Positions 8,452-16,015 of a DNA stretch of 64,000 nt are shown here, piece after piece. The stretch is from Rhodobacteraceae bacterium DSL-40 (GTDB lineage: Bacteria; Pseudomonadota; Alphaproteobacteria; Rhodobacterales; Rhodobacteraceae). A program made the position numbers and the translations under genes. The stretch is taken from the NCBI GenBank assembly GCA_003258405.1, contig QKPN01000001.1, positions 124,001-188,000 of the forward strand, read 5' to 3'. Every line of letters starts with the position of its first letter. Position 1 is the stretch's first letter. A model generated the notes under the pieces. The model was not told the origin of the DNA. It saw only the letters and a list, made by a program, of their open reading frames with translations, and ran no database searches.

Positions 8452-10161
8452 TCAGGCGGCGCCGATCAGCCCCATGCTCTCGAGTTTGAGGAGCACCTGC
8501 TGTGCACAGTAGTCGACATCGTTGCCTTCGGTTTCCAGTCGAACTTCAGGATTCGCAGGCGCCTCGTAGGGGTCGGAGATGCCGGTGAATTCCTTGATCT
8601 TGCCTTCGCGGGCCAGCTTGTAGAGGCCTTTGCGGTCACGGCGTTCGCATTCCTCGACCGTCGTCGCGACGTGGACCTCGACGAATGCACCATAAGCCTC
8701 GATCATCTCGCGGACAGCAGCGCGGGTCGCGGTGTAGGGCGCGATGGGAGCACAGATCGCGATGCCGCCATTCTTGGTGATCTCGGATGCGACATAGCCG
8801 ATGCGGCGGATGTTGATGTCGCGATGCTCCTTGGAGAAGCCAAGTTCGGACGAGAGGTGCTTGCGGACGACATCACCATCGAGCAGCGTGGTCGGACGAC
8901 CACCCATTTCCATCAGCTTGACCATGAGGGCGTTGGCGATCGTCGACTTGCCGGAGCCGGACAGGCCGGTGAAGAACACCGTGAAGCCCTGCCTCGCCCG
9001 CGGGGGCCGGGTGCGGCGCAGTTCGGATACGACGGACGGGAAGGAGAACCACTCGGGGATCTCCAGACCTTCCTGAAGGCGGCGGCGGAGCTCAGTGCCG
9101 GAGATGTTGAGGACGGTCTGACCTTCCTCGACTTCGTCAGCCGGTTCATACTGGGCCTTTTCCTGCACATAGACCATGTGCTTGAAGTCAACCATCTCGA
9201 CGCCGATCTCATCCTTGTACTGGCGGAAGAGTTCCTGCGCATCGTAGGGGCCGTAGAAGTCCTCGCCCTGCGAGTTCTTGCCCGGACCGGCATGATCGCG
9301 ACCCACGATCATGTGTGTGCAACCATGGTTGCGGCGGATGATGCCATGCCAAACGGCTTCGCGCGGGCCGGCCATGCGCATTGCGAGGTTGAGAAGAGAG
9401 AGAGTGGTGGTCGCCGCCGGATATTGGTCAAGAACGGCTTCGTAGCAGCGAACGCGGGTGAAGTGATCGATATCGCCCGGCTTGGTAAGGCCGACAACCG
9501 GATGGATGAGCAGGTTGGCCTGTGCTTCTTTCGCCGCCCGGAAGGTCAGCTCCTGATGTGCGCGATGCAGCGGGTTGCGGGTCTGGAAGGCTACGATCTT
9601 GCGCCAGCCAAGCTTGCGAAAATACGCACGAAGCTCGTTCGGCGTGTCGCGGCGGGCGCGAAAATCGTAGTGGACCGGCTGCTGGATGCCGGTGACCGGA
9701 CCACCGAGATAGACCGCGCCGGCTTTGTGATGCAGGTAGTTGACTGCAGGGTGCGCGATGTCATCGGCACCGAAGACCTTCTCTGCTTCAAGCGACTTGT
9801 TCGGCACCCATTTGTCGGAGATCGACAGGATTGCGAGGATGACGCCTTCGGGGTCGCGAAGAGCGATGTCCTGGCCGGGCTCGACCTTGCCCGCGAAATC
9901 CTCGGAAACATCAAGGGTGATCGGCATCGGCCAGAGTGTTCCATCGGCAAGCCGCATGTTCTCGACAACGCCGTTGTAGTCCTCTTCGGACAGAAAGCCC
10001 TTCAGGGGATTGAAACCGCCGTTCATCAAGAGCTCGAGGTCGCAGACCTGGCGCGGCGTCAGATCCCATGACGTAAGCTCGGCGGCTTCAAGCTTCAGCT
10101 TGGTGGCACTGTCGTAGGAGACATACAGCTCTGGGATCGGCACGAGATTGGACGCGGGCAT
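8452..10161 (-). CDS. bifunctional sulfate adenylyltransferase / adenylylsulfate kinase
   Basis: Fusion enzyme, 569 residues, that activates sulfate to APS and then phosphorylates it to PAPS, the first two steps of assimilatory sulfate reduction. Residues 1-385 are ATP sulfurylase with QTRNPLHRAH (193-202) and GRDHAGPG (287-294), both nucleotide-binding and catalytic. Residues 390-569 are APS kinase with the P-loop GLSGSGKST (399-407), LDGDVVRKHL and the FSKEHRDINIRRIGYVA segment. This Sat-CysC order is common in alphaproteobacteria and replaces the CysDN type. The cysH and cysI genes are not in the window. A strong terminator follows. Confidence 0.96.
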   Translation of the reverse strand: MPASNLVPIPELYVSYDSATKLKLEAAELTSWDLTPRQVCDLELLMNGGFNPLKGFLSEEDYNGVVENMRLADGTLWPMPITLDVSEDFAGKVEPGQDIALRDPEGVILAILSISDKWVPNKSLEAEKVFGADDIAHPAVNYLHHKAGAVYLGGPVTGIQQPVHYDFRARRDTPNELRAYFRKLGWRKIVAFQTRNPLHRAHQELTFRAAKEAQANLLIHPVVGLTKPGDIDHFTRVRCYEAVLDQYPAATTTLSLLNLAMRMAGPREAVWHGIIRRNHGCTHMIVGRDHAGPGKNSQGEDFYGPYDAQELFRQYKDEIGVEMVDFKHMVYVQEKAQYEPADEVEEGQTVLNISGTELRRRLQEGLEIPEWFSFPSVVSELRRTRPPRARQGFTVFFTGLSGSGKSTIANALMVKLMEMGGRPTTLLDGDVVRKHLSSELGFSKEHRDINIRRIGYVASEITKNGGIAICAPIAPYTATRAAVREMIEAYGAFVEVHVATTVEECERRDRKGLYKLAREGKIKEFTGISDPYEAPANPEVRLETEGNDVDYCAQQVLLKLESMGLIGAA

Positions 10162-10299
10162 GGACGGACCTTTACCTATGATTCGGAACTGCTCGGGTGT
10201 TACCAGCGCCTCGCGATGGGGTCAAAGCAGTGTGATGGCATTAGAAGATTTAATCTGCTGCATTGCAACAATGGCGCGGAGGTGCGGCCGAGAATCCGC

Positions 10300-10917
10300 C
10301 TATCGGACCGATTTTCCGACTGTGTCGTATGCGCGTAGCGTGCGCAGTGCAGCTGTAAGAAAGCAGAGCACGGCAAAACCCATCGAAATTGGTGTGAAAA
10401 GCGAAGGAAGTGCGCAGATTACTATGAAGAACCCGATGGTCTCGCTACCCTCGAGTAGTCCCCCAGAATAGTAGAGGTTCTTGAGCCCTCTTGGGTTGGT
10501 GTCGAGCTTTCGCCGTTCTGCGAGAATCGCAAAACCGAGAAAGCTTGCGCCATTCACGTAAAACGCGAGCAGCAGAAACGCGCCTGCGAGACTGTTGGTG
10601 GCAGGATTCAGAAGAATGAACCCCATTGGGACTGCGCCGTAAAATAGAAAATCGCAGGTGATGTCGAGATATCCGCCAAAGTCGGTGCGGTGCGTTGCTC
10701 GAGCGACGGCGCCATCGAGACCGTCGGCGAGCCGTGATGTGACGAGCGGCAGGAGGGCCCATTGCGGCATCCCGACGGCAATCATTGCGGCTGCAGAGAG
10801 GCCCAACAAGAGCCCTGCAAGGGTGACGGTATTGGCACTCACGCCGCACGCAGCGAGCCATCGACCCACATAATTAAGCGGCGGATCAATGTGCCGCCTC
10901 AAGATTCCATCGAGCAT
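10300..10917 (-). CDS. CDP-alcohol phosphatidyltransferase family membrane protein
   Basis: 205-residue integral membrane enzyme with about six helices. The family signature DG-x2-AR-x8-G-x3-D-x3-D is visible as DGAVARATHRTDFGGYLDITC-D, supplying the two Mg2+-binding aspartate pairs and the catalytic Asp. Such enzymes transfer a phosphatidyl group from CDP-diacylglycerol, or a CDP-alcohol head group to an acceptor. The sequence does not resemble the better known PgsA or PssA closely enough to name the acceptor. It is transcribed in the same direction as sat but from its own region; the next gene upstream is 140 bp away. Confidence 0.85.
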   Translation of the reverse strand: MLDGILRRHIDPPLNYVGRWLAACGVSANTVTLAGLLLGLSAAAMIAVGMPQWALLPLVTSRLADGLDGAVARATHRTDFGGYLDITCDFLFYGAVPMGFILLNPATNSLAGAFLLLAFYVNGASFLGFAILAERRKLDTNPRGLKNLYYSGGLLEGSETIGFFIVICALPSLFTPISMGFAVLCFLTAALRTLRAYDTVGKSVR

Positions 10918-11057
10918 GGCGTCTTCCGTCGTTGATCCGATCGTAGCTCACTTCGGCCGCAAGGGGGCGCATCTTACGAAAGCAGACTGAACGGCTGTTC
11001 ACTTTCGCAGGAGATGAAGTGATTTTCTGCCTGAAATGGGTCCCACCGGAGAGAGAT

Positions 11058-12542
11058 TCAGAGCTCGGCCTCGAGACGATTTACCAAGGTTTCGATGACC
11101 TTCACCCGCGCGAACCGCTTGTCGTTTGCCTCGACAAGCGTCCAAGGCGCAATGGGAGTGGACGTGAGAGCGATCATGTCCTCCACGGCCGCGGCATAGA
11201 GCGGCCATTTCTCGCGATTGCGCCAATCTTCCTCTGTAATCTTGAAGCGCTTGTGGGGCACTTCCTTGCGTGCCTCGAAGCGCGCAAACTGTTCGTTCTG
11301 GTCGATCGAAAGCCAGAACTTCTGAACAATGTAACCTCCGCCCGTGAGAAGATGCTCAAAATCATTGATCTCGTTGTAGGCGCGCTGCCAGTCGGCGGGT
11401 GCAGCAAATCCCTCGACGCGCTCAACGAGCACCCGGCCATACCAGCTTCGGTCGAAGATCGCTGTATCGCCACGCTCGGGCACACGCAGCCAGAAGCGCC
11501 AGAGATAGGGATGCGCAAGTGATGCTTCATCGGGCGCCGCAATGGGATAAACCTCGCTGTGCACCGGATCGAGTGAACTTCGGAGGCGCTTGATCGCACC
11601 GCCTTTTCCGGCCGCGTCATTGCCTTCGAAGACGCAGACAAGCCCCCGCGTTTCGAAGCTTTTCGAGCGGGTCAGCTCATAGAGCCGTTTCTGCGCAGCG
11701 GCGAGGCGGTCGTGATACTCTTCTTTCTGAAGACTCAGGGAGAGATCCAGCGCCTTTAGTGCGGATGGGCCACTACTGATCCGACGCGGGCGTGCAGCTG
11801 GTCTGCGGCGTTTCCCGGGCAGCTTGCGGGTGTTCGCAGCACGGATAGCCGACAATACCAGTTCGCCAACGGCAAGATCGCGTGCCAGTGGCACGGTCGC
11901 AGGGATGAAATGCCACGGCGCGGATTGTGGCCCTGTCGTCTCGACCAGCTCGACGGCTGCCTCGATCAGCCGCTCGCGCTCCTTCTTCGTATCGATCTTG
12001 CCCCATTCCCTCACGAGAGGGTGCTTGATGCCGCCTGGCCCCTCGTGCTTCCGCCGGAAACGCTTGACCGCCTTGCTGGCGGAAAGACCGAGCCAGATTT
12101 TTACCACGCGCACGCGCTCTTCCCCGAGCATTGTTTCGACGCGGTTCACCTTCTCCAGACGGTCGACGAAATCGGCGCGGCTGATCTGTTTCGTGGCGCG
12201 CCGGAGCAAAAGCACATGGTACCATGATCCGAGCACCACACCCAGCCGACCGCGTTCGGGCATGTCGTGCCAATAGCGCCAGCCTCCTGGTCGCCGCGTC
12301 TCGTCAGGCGCCTCGATATCATAGGCCATGGTGGCGATGGCACGGGGGTCCAGCCAGTTGTGGAGCCGGTTCAGGACTTCGCCCTTTCCGGAACCGTCGG
12401 GGCCGTTGAGTAGGATCAGGATTGCTTCATATTTCTTTTCAGCCAGATCGAACTGTGCGTCGAGCAACGCTTCGCGGAGCTTTTCTTCCCGCTCCTTGAA
12501 GTCGGCTTCGTCCATGGGCTCGAACGTGCTGCCATCATCCAT
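11058..12542 (-). CDS. pap: polyphosphate:AMP phosphotransferase (two-domain PPK2)
   Basis: 494-residue tandem PPK2 protein that uses polyphosphate to phosphorylate AMP to ADP. Two PPK2 domains are present. The first (about residues 25-250) has LLNGPDGSGKGEVLNRL and then WRYWHDMPERG; the second (about 275-490) has VFEGNDAAGKGGAIKRL, WRFWLRVPERGDTAIFDRSWYGRV and the lid. In two-domain PPK2s the C-terminal copy is the active one, and here it carries the complete Walker A GNDAAGKGG and Walker B IFDRSWYGR. I chose ATG 12542 (GGAG about 10 bases upstream) over a start 60 bp further out. It lies 77 bp after pyrD on the same strand and may be cotranscribed. Confidence 0.9.
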   Translation of the reverse strand: MDDGSTFEPMDEADFKEREEKLREALLDAQFDLAEKKYEAILILLNGPDGSGKGEVLNRLHNWLDPRAIATMAYDIEAPDETRRPGGWRYWHDMPERGRLGVVLGSWYHVLLLRRATKQISRADFVDRLEKVNRVETMLGEERVRVVKIWLGLSASKAVKRFRRKHEGPGGIKHPLVREWGKIDTKKERERLIEAAVELVETTGPQSAPWHFIPATVPLARDLAVGELVLSAIRAANTRKLPGKRRRPAARPRRISSGPSALKALDLSLSLQKEEYHDRLAAAQKRLYELTRSKSFETRGLVCVFEGNDAAGKGGAIKRLRSSLDPVHSEVYPIAAPDEASLAHPYLWRFWLRVPERGDTAIFDRSWYGRVLVERVEGFAAPADWQRAYNEINDFEHLLTGGGYIVQKFWLSIDQNEQFARFEARKEVPHKRFKITEEDWRNREKWPLYAAAVEDMIALTSTPIAPWTLVEANDKRFARVKVIETLVNRLEAEL

Positions 12543-12619
12543 CGCTGTGGATCTCCATATCTCTGCCCCGCGGTGGTCATGTTTGCGCGACAAGTAAGGC
12601 ATGGCAAGACCTTGCGGCG

Positions 12620-13690
12620 TCAGAGATTGCCTTCCGCCCAGTCGGATGCATCGACACCAACCGCGTCTGCGACGGTGGCAAACCCGTCCCGGGCGAGCAA
12701 AGCGTCAAGGCCCTCAATAATGCGCGGGACGAGTGAGAGGCCTTCATATACAAGCGCGGAGTATATCTGCAGTGCGCTCGCGCCGGCGCGGATCTTGGCA
12801 TATGCGTCTTCGGCCGAGCCGATGCCTCCCACGCCGACAAATGCGATCCGGCCATCCGCTATCCTGTAGAGTTGGGCCAAGATCCGCGTTGCTCGCCGAA
12901 AAAGTGGCGTGCCGGAAAGCCCTCCGGTCTCGCCGCGCTGCGGGCTTGTGAGGCCATCGCGATCCAGCGTCGTATTGGTGGCGATGATCGCAGCGATGCC
13001 ATTCTCGCAGGCCACATCGACGATATCGAGGAGATCGGCCGCAGCGAGATCCGGCGCGATCTTCAGGAGGATCGGCAGGGGGCGGGAAAGTGCTGCGTTT
13101 GCTTCCATCACTCCGGAGAGCAGGCTCATCAGCGCGGCGCGGCCCTGAAGATCGCGGAGGCGTTCGGTATTGGGTGAGGAGACGTTTACGGTGGCAAAAT
13201 CGACAAACGGTCCGGCGTGGGCAAGCACGCGCGCAAAGTCCGCAGCCCTGTCAGCACTTGTCTTGTTGGCACCGAGATTGAGGCCGACGATACCAGTTCG
13301 CGGGCGCTTCGCCAGTCGCTCTGCAATTGCTTCCATGCCGTCATTGTTGAAGCCGAAGCGGTTGATGACAGCACGGTCTTCCGTGAGCCGGAAAAGGCGT
13401 GGGCGCGGATTGCCTGGTTGAGGTAGGGGCGTTGCCGCGCCGACTTCGACGAAACCGAAGCCGGCGCGCAGAAGCGGATCGACGACAATCGCGTTCTTGT
13501 CCATTCCGGCCGCCAGCCCGAGTGGATTGGGCAGATTGAGTCCGGCGAGACGGGTCGCGAGGCGGGGCGACGTCAACTGGCCGGTCCGCGGACCCAAACC
13601 GGCGGCGAGCGCGCGAAGCGCGATGCCGTGAGAGAGTTCCGGGTCAAGGCGATGAAGGAACTTGAGGCCGAGCCGCTCGACGGAACTCAT
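12620..13690 (-). CDS. pyrD: dihydroorotate dehydrogenase (quinone), class 2
   Basis: Membrane-associated FMN enzyme that oxidises dihydroorotate to orotate with quinone as acceptor in pyrimidine synthesis. 356 residues. The N-terminal helical extension ([20 protein letters not shown]) marks class 2. Catalytic and FMN-binding segments are [51 protein letters not shown] with the class-2 Ser base, [10 protein letters not shown] and [20 protein letters not shown]. Its ATG overlaps the stop of the DUF952 gene as ATGA, showing translational coupling. Confidence 0.96.
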   Translation of the reverse strand: MSSVERLGLKFLHRLDPELSHGIALRALAAGLGPRTGQLTSPRLATRLAGLNLPNPLGLAAGMDKNAIVVDPLLRAGFGFVEVGAATPLPQPGNPRPRLFRLTEDRAVINRFGFNNDGMEAIAERLAKRPRTGIVGLNLGANKTSADRAADFARVLAHAGPFVDFATVNVSSPNTERLRDLQGRAALMSLLSGVMEANAALSRPLPILLKIAPDLAAADLLDIVDVACENGIAAIIATNTTLDRDGLTSPQRGETGGLSGTPLFRRATRILAQLYRIADGRIAFVGVGGIGSAEDAYAKIRAGASALQIYSALVYEGLSLVPRIIEGLDALLARDGFATVADAVGVDASDWAEGNL

Positions 13691-14025
13691 TCAAGACCCT
13701 CCGGGCAGATGGGACCGGTCGCGTCCTCCTGAATCTGACGCACCCAGAGAACGTCGGCAAGGGTCAGGTTGCGGTAGAGATGCGGAAAGAGATCGCCGCC
13801 GCGTGAAGGTTCCCAGCGCAGATCATCGCCGACCGAATCTGCATCAACTGCGAGCAGAACAAGTTCACGGTCATCAGCAAAGTGACGACGTAGCGTGACG
13901 GACAACTGCGCCGCGGTCGAAAAATGAACGAAACCGTCGGCGATGTCGACAGGCGCGCCGCCGGTTGCGCCCGAGTTCGTCAGTTCGGCCCATTCGGTGG
14001 CTCGGAAAATCTTGTAGATCAGCAT
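13687..14025 (-). CDS. DUF952 family protein
   Basis: 112-residue protein of the DUF952 family, small proteins with a glutathione-S-transferase-like or ADP-ribosyl-like fold and no settled function. Signatures are [12 protein letters not shown] at the start, [30 protein letters not shown] and [16 protein letters not shown] 14025 gives the family N terminus; an in-frame TTG at 14061 would add 12 residues and neither has a clear ribosome binding site. It is the first gene of a DUF952-pyrD pair joined by an ATGA overlap, possibly extending to pap. Confidence 0.85.
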   Translation of the reverse strand: MLIYKIFRATEWAELTNSGATGGAPVDIADGFVHFSTAAQLSVTLRRHFADDRELVLLAVDADSVGDDLRWEPSRGGDLFPHLYRNLTLADVLWVRQIQEDATGPICPEGLE

Positions 14026-14165
14026 GGAGGGACGTTTGGATGAGGCCTGCGCGCGCGTCAAGCGGAGAGGGAGGCCACAAATGGCAAAGGCTGGTGCAAG
14101 CTGCGAAACGTGCGGAGGTTTTCGCGCCGTGCGAGAAAATTCCTGCTGATGATCTAGCGATCCTC

Positions 14166-14194
14166 TTCAAAGCTTGCATGCTCTGCGCTACATG
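14166..14194 (+). promoter_or_regulatory. predicted promoter of 6S-like RNA
   Basis: TTCAAA (14166-14171), 17 bases, then TACATG (14189-14194) fits a sigma-70 type promoter. It would place the start near 14201, at the first bases of the predicted structured RNA. Confidence 0.45.
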
Positions 14195-14200
14195 TGCGAC

Positions 14201-14345
14201 AGGCGGGTTCTGGCCTTCTCGTGAGAGGCACAATCCTAGTGGCCTTAAACATTCTTGAGGGAGCCGGCTCTGCGACTGGCCTTGGCCTATCGCACCTGGT
14301 GCCCACCTGGTTATCCAGGCTCTCGAGGATCTCACGCCTTAACGG
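14201..14345 (+). ncRNA. ssrS: probable 6S RNA
   Basis: The 346-bp gap upstream of the 5-formyltetrahydrofolate cyclo-ligase gene has no convincing reading frame but looks structured. 6S RNA gene ssrS sits directly upstream of this same gene (ygfA/fau) in many proteobacteria. AGGCGGGT (14201-14208) can pair with GCCCACCT (14301-14308) with one mismatch to close a long rod. CC-TCTC/GAGA-GG near 14214-14227 forms a bulged hairpin, and GCCTTAAA (14242-14249) is shared with Escherichia coli 6S RNA. 6S binds sigma-70 RNA polymerase and damps transcription in stationary phase. The 3' end is uncertain: a CCTGG-TTAT-CCAGG hairpin at 14306-14319 is a candidate boundary. No T-run terminator is visible, and read-through into fau would be expected. 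Confidence 0.55.
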
Positions 14346-14371
14346 TCGCGCCGGGCCCGCCGCAGGATAGA

Positions 14372-14953
14372 ATGAGCATGACAGACAGCGCCGCCGACAA
14401 GACGACACTCCGCAAAACTGCACTCAATCTCCGTAAATCCACACATGCATCTTCCACCGGTGCCGCCCGTCGAGCCGCGGGGCACGCGCTTCGCGAAATC
14501 GGACGCTTGCGTCATTTCCGGTGCGTTTCGGCCTATTTGCCGATGCGCAGCGAGATGGACACGGCGCCCTTGCTGCATGCGCTTGCGGGGCAGGGTTATG
14601 CCGTTTGCCTGCCTGTGGTCGAGGCTGCGGATGCGCCGCTCGTTTTCCGGTTTTGGACACCCGGAGCAGCTGTTGTGCCCGGGGCCCACGGCGTCATGGT
14701 GCCGGAGGGCGGCGCGGAGGCCGAACCCGAGATCCTCGTCGTTCCACTCTTGGCCTTTGATGCCGATTGTTACAGGCTCGGTTATGGCGGAGGCTATTTC
14801 GACCGGACACTCGCACGTTTCAGAGATGATCGCGAAATCGTTGCGCTCGGCTTTGCCTATGCGGCGCAGGAAGTCGTCTCTCTCCCGCGCGATGACTGGG
14901 ACATGCCGCTTGATGGTATCATCACCGAAAACGGCGTCCGCTGGCGTGGCTGA
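14372..14953 (+). CDS. fau: 5-formyltetrahydrofolate cyclo-ligase
   Basis: 193-residue ATP-dependent enzyme (YgfA/MTHFS) converting 5-formyl-THF to 5,10-methenyl-THF, which rescues folate trapped by SHMT side reactions. The N-terminal KTTLRKTALNLRK is the family's ATP-phosphate site, SAYLPMRSEMDT follows, and RLGYGGGYFDRTL is the diagnostic motif near the C terminus. AGGA sits just before ATG 14372; ATG 14378 is an alternative with better spacing. The gene lies directly downstream of the 6S-like RNA, the classic ssrS-ygfA arrangement. It converges with fdsD, with only 11 bp between stops. Confidence 0.9.
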   Translation: MSMTDSAADKTTLRKTALNLRKSTHASSTGAARRAAGHALREIGRLRHFRCVSAYLPMRSEMDTAPLLHALAGQGYAVCLPVVEAADAPLVFRFWTPGAAVVPGAHGVMVPEGGAEAEPEILVVPLLAFDADCYRLGYGGGYFDRTLARFRDDREIVALGFAYAAQEVVSLPRDDWDMPLDGIITENGVRWRG

Positions 14954-14964
14954 CGCGAGGCATT

Positions 14965-15189
14965 TTATGCCGTTTGGCGCGGTCGTTTCAGATGGCTCGC
15001 AGCCTCGATAATCAACGGCGAGAGATCCTTGCCGCCGGCATCGATGAGCTCGAAAAGCTGCCGGCGCATCCGGGGATCCCAGAAATCTTCAAGATGGGTC
15101 ACGACGCCTTCAAGCCGGTCCTGCTCGGGCTGGCTTTCGAAGAACGTGGCGATCTGATTGGCCATGTACACAATCTTGTCAGGCAACAT
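14965..15189 (-). CDS. fdsD: formate dehydrogenase delta subunit
   Basis: Small 74-residue protein matching FdsD (VYMANQIATFFESQ, then VVTHLEDFWDPRMRRQLFELID). FdsD is required to make active NAD+-dependent molybdenum formate dehydrogenase in Rhodobacter capsulatus and helps cofactor insertion together with the FdhD-like protein. It is the last gene of the operon. Its ATG lies 11 bp inside the end of fdhD, so translation is coupled. Confidence 0.92.
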   Translation of the reverse strand: MLPDKIVYMANQIATFFESQPEQDRLEGVVTHLEDFWDPRMRRQLFELIDAGGKDLSPLIIEAASHLKRPRQTA

Positions 15190-16015
15190 GGGTCCGGGCT
15201 CCGGTCGTGATGCGGTTCATGTGGGTGAAGATGTCAATACGCCCGCCGCGTCCGAGCGTGGCAAGTGTGATCCCGGCGGCCTCTGCGAGCTGAACCGCCA
15301 ATGCGGTCGGGGAGGAAACCGATGCGAGCAACGGAACGCGCGCTACCGCGCATTTCTGCACCAGATCGACGGAGATCCGAGATGTAATGGCAATGCCACG
15401 GCTTATGCCGGACAGCCCGGAACGGCCCATGGCGCCGACAAGCTTGTCGAAGGCATTGTGTCGGCCAACATCCTCGCGCGCAAGGTAGATTGCGCCGCTG
15501 TCGCCGAAAAGCCCCACTGCGTGAACGGCATGTGTCTGGTCATGGAGCGGCTGATGGCTGCGTAGCGCGTCGAGGGCACGCTCCAGATCCTTTGCTGCAA
15601 ATTGCGCGTTGTCCCCTGCAAGTGGGGTAATTGGGTGTAACGCCTCGGAAAGACTGTCGATGCCGCAAAGCCCGCAACCGACCGGCCCCGCCATCCGGCG
15701 CCGGCGCGCCGCCACGGCATCGCTCCGCTTCTCGTCGAGCCAGAGGCGTGCCTCTATCCCAGTCTCTTGAGCCACGATTTCAAGCTCGCGGATCTGACCG
15801 AGGTTTGTCACCGCATGATCGGCGAGCGCAAACCCGATGGCGAAATCCTCAAGATCCGCTGGGGTTGCCATCATTACAGCCTGGGTGCTTCCGTTATAGA
15901 TGATTGCGACCGGCGTTTCCTCCGGCAGAACGCGGGTGTCAGACAAACCAAGCGCCTCTCCCTTGCGGAGGGAGAGGGTCTGTACAGTCCGGGAGGGCGG
16001 CGGCGCAGCGCTCAT
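15179..16015 (-). CDS. fdhD: formate dehydrogenase accessory sulfurtransferase FdhD/FdsC
   Basis: 278-residue chaperone that binds bis-MGD and passes sulfur from the cysteine desulfurase to the molybdenum centre before the cofactor enters FdsA. The mobile active-site loop GCGLCG carries Cys114 and Cys117. FAIGFALADH and EDVGRHNAFDKLVGA are the GDP/MGD-binding family blocks, followed by TSRISVDLVQKCA. In R. capsulatus the homologue in this position is called FdsC. Its start overlaps the fdsA stop as ATGA. Confidence 0.95.
   Translation of the reverse strand: MSAAPPPSRTVQTLSLRKGEALGLSDTRVLPEETPVAIIYNGSTQAVMMATPADLEDFAIGFALADHAVTNLGQIRELEIVAQETGIEARLWLDEKRSDAVAARRRRMAGPVGCGLCGIDSLSEALHPITPLAGDNAQFAAKDLERALDALRSHQPLHDQTHAVHAVGLFGDSGAIYLAREDVGRHNAFDKLVGAMGRSGLSGISRGIAITSRISVDLVQKCAVARVPLLASVSSPTALAVQLAEAAGITLATLGRGGRIDIFTHMNRITTGARTHVA

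Noticed and set aside
8329-10071. 580-codon plus-strand frame opposite sat-cysC
   Set aside because: It lies antisense to a textbook bifunctional enzyme, crosses the terminator hairpin and has no recognisable motif.
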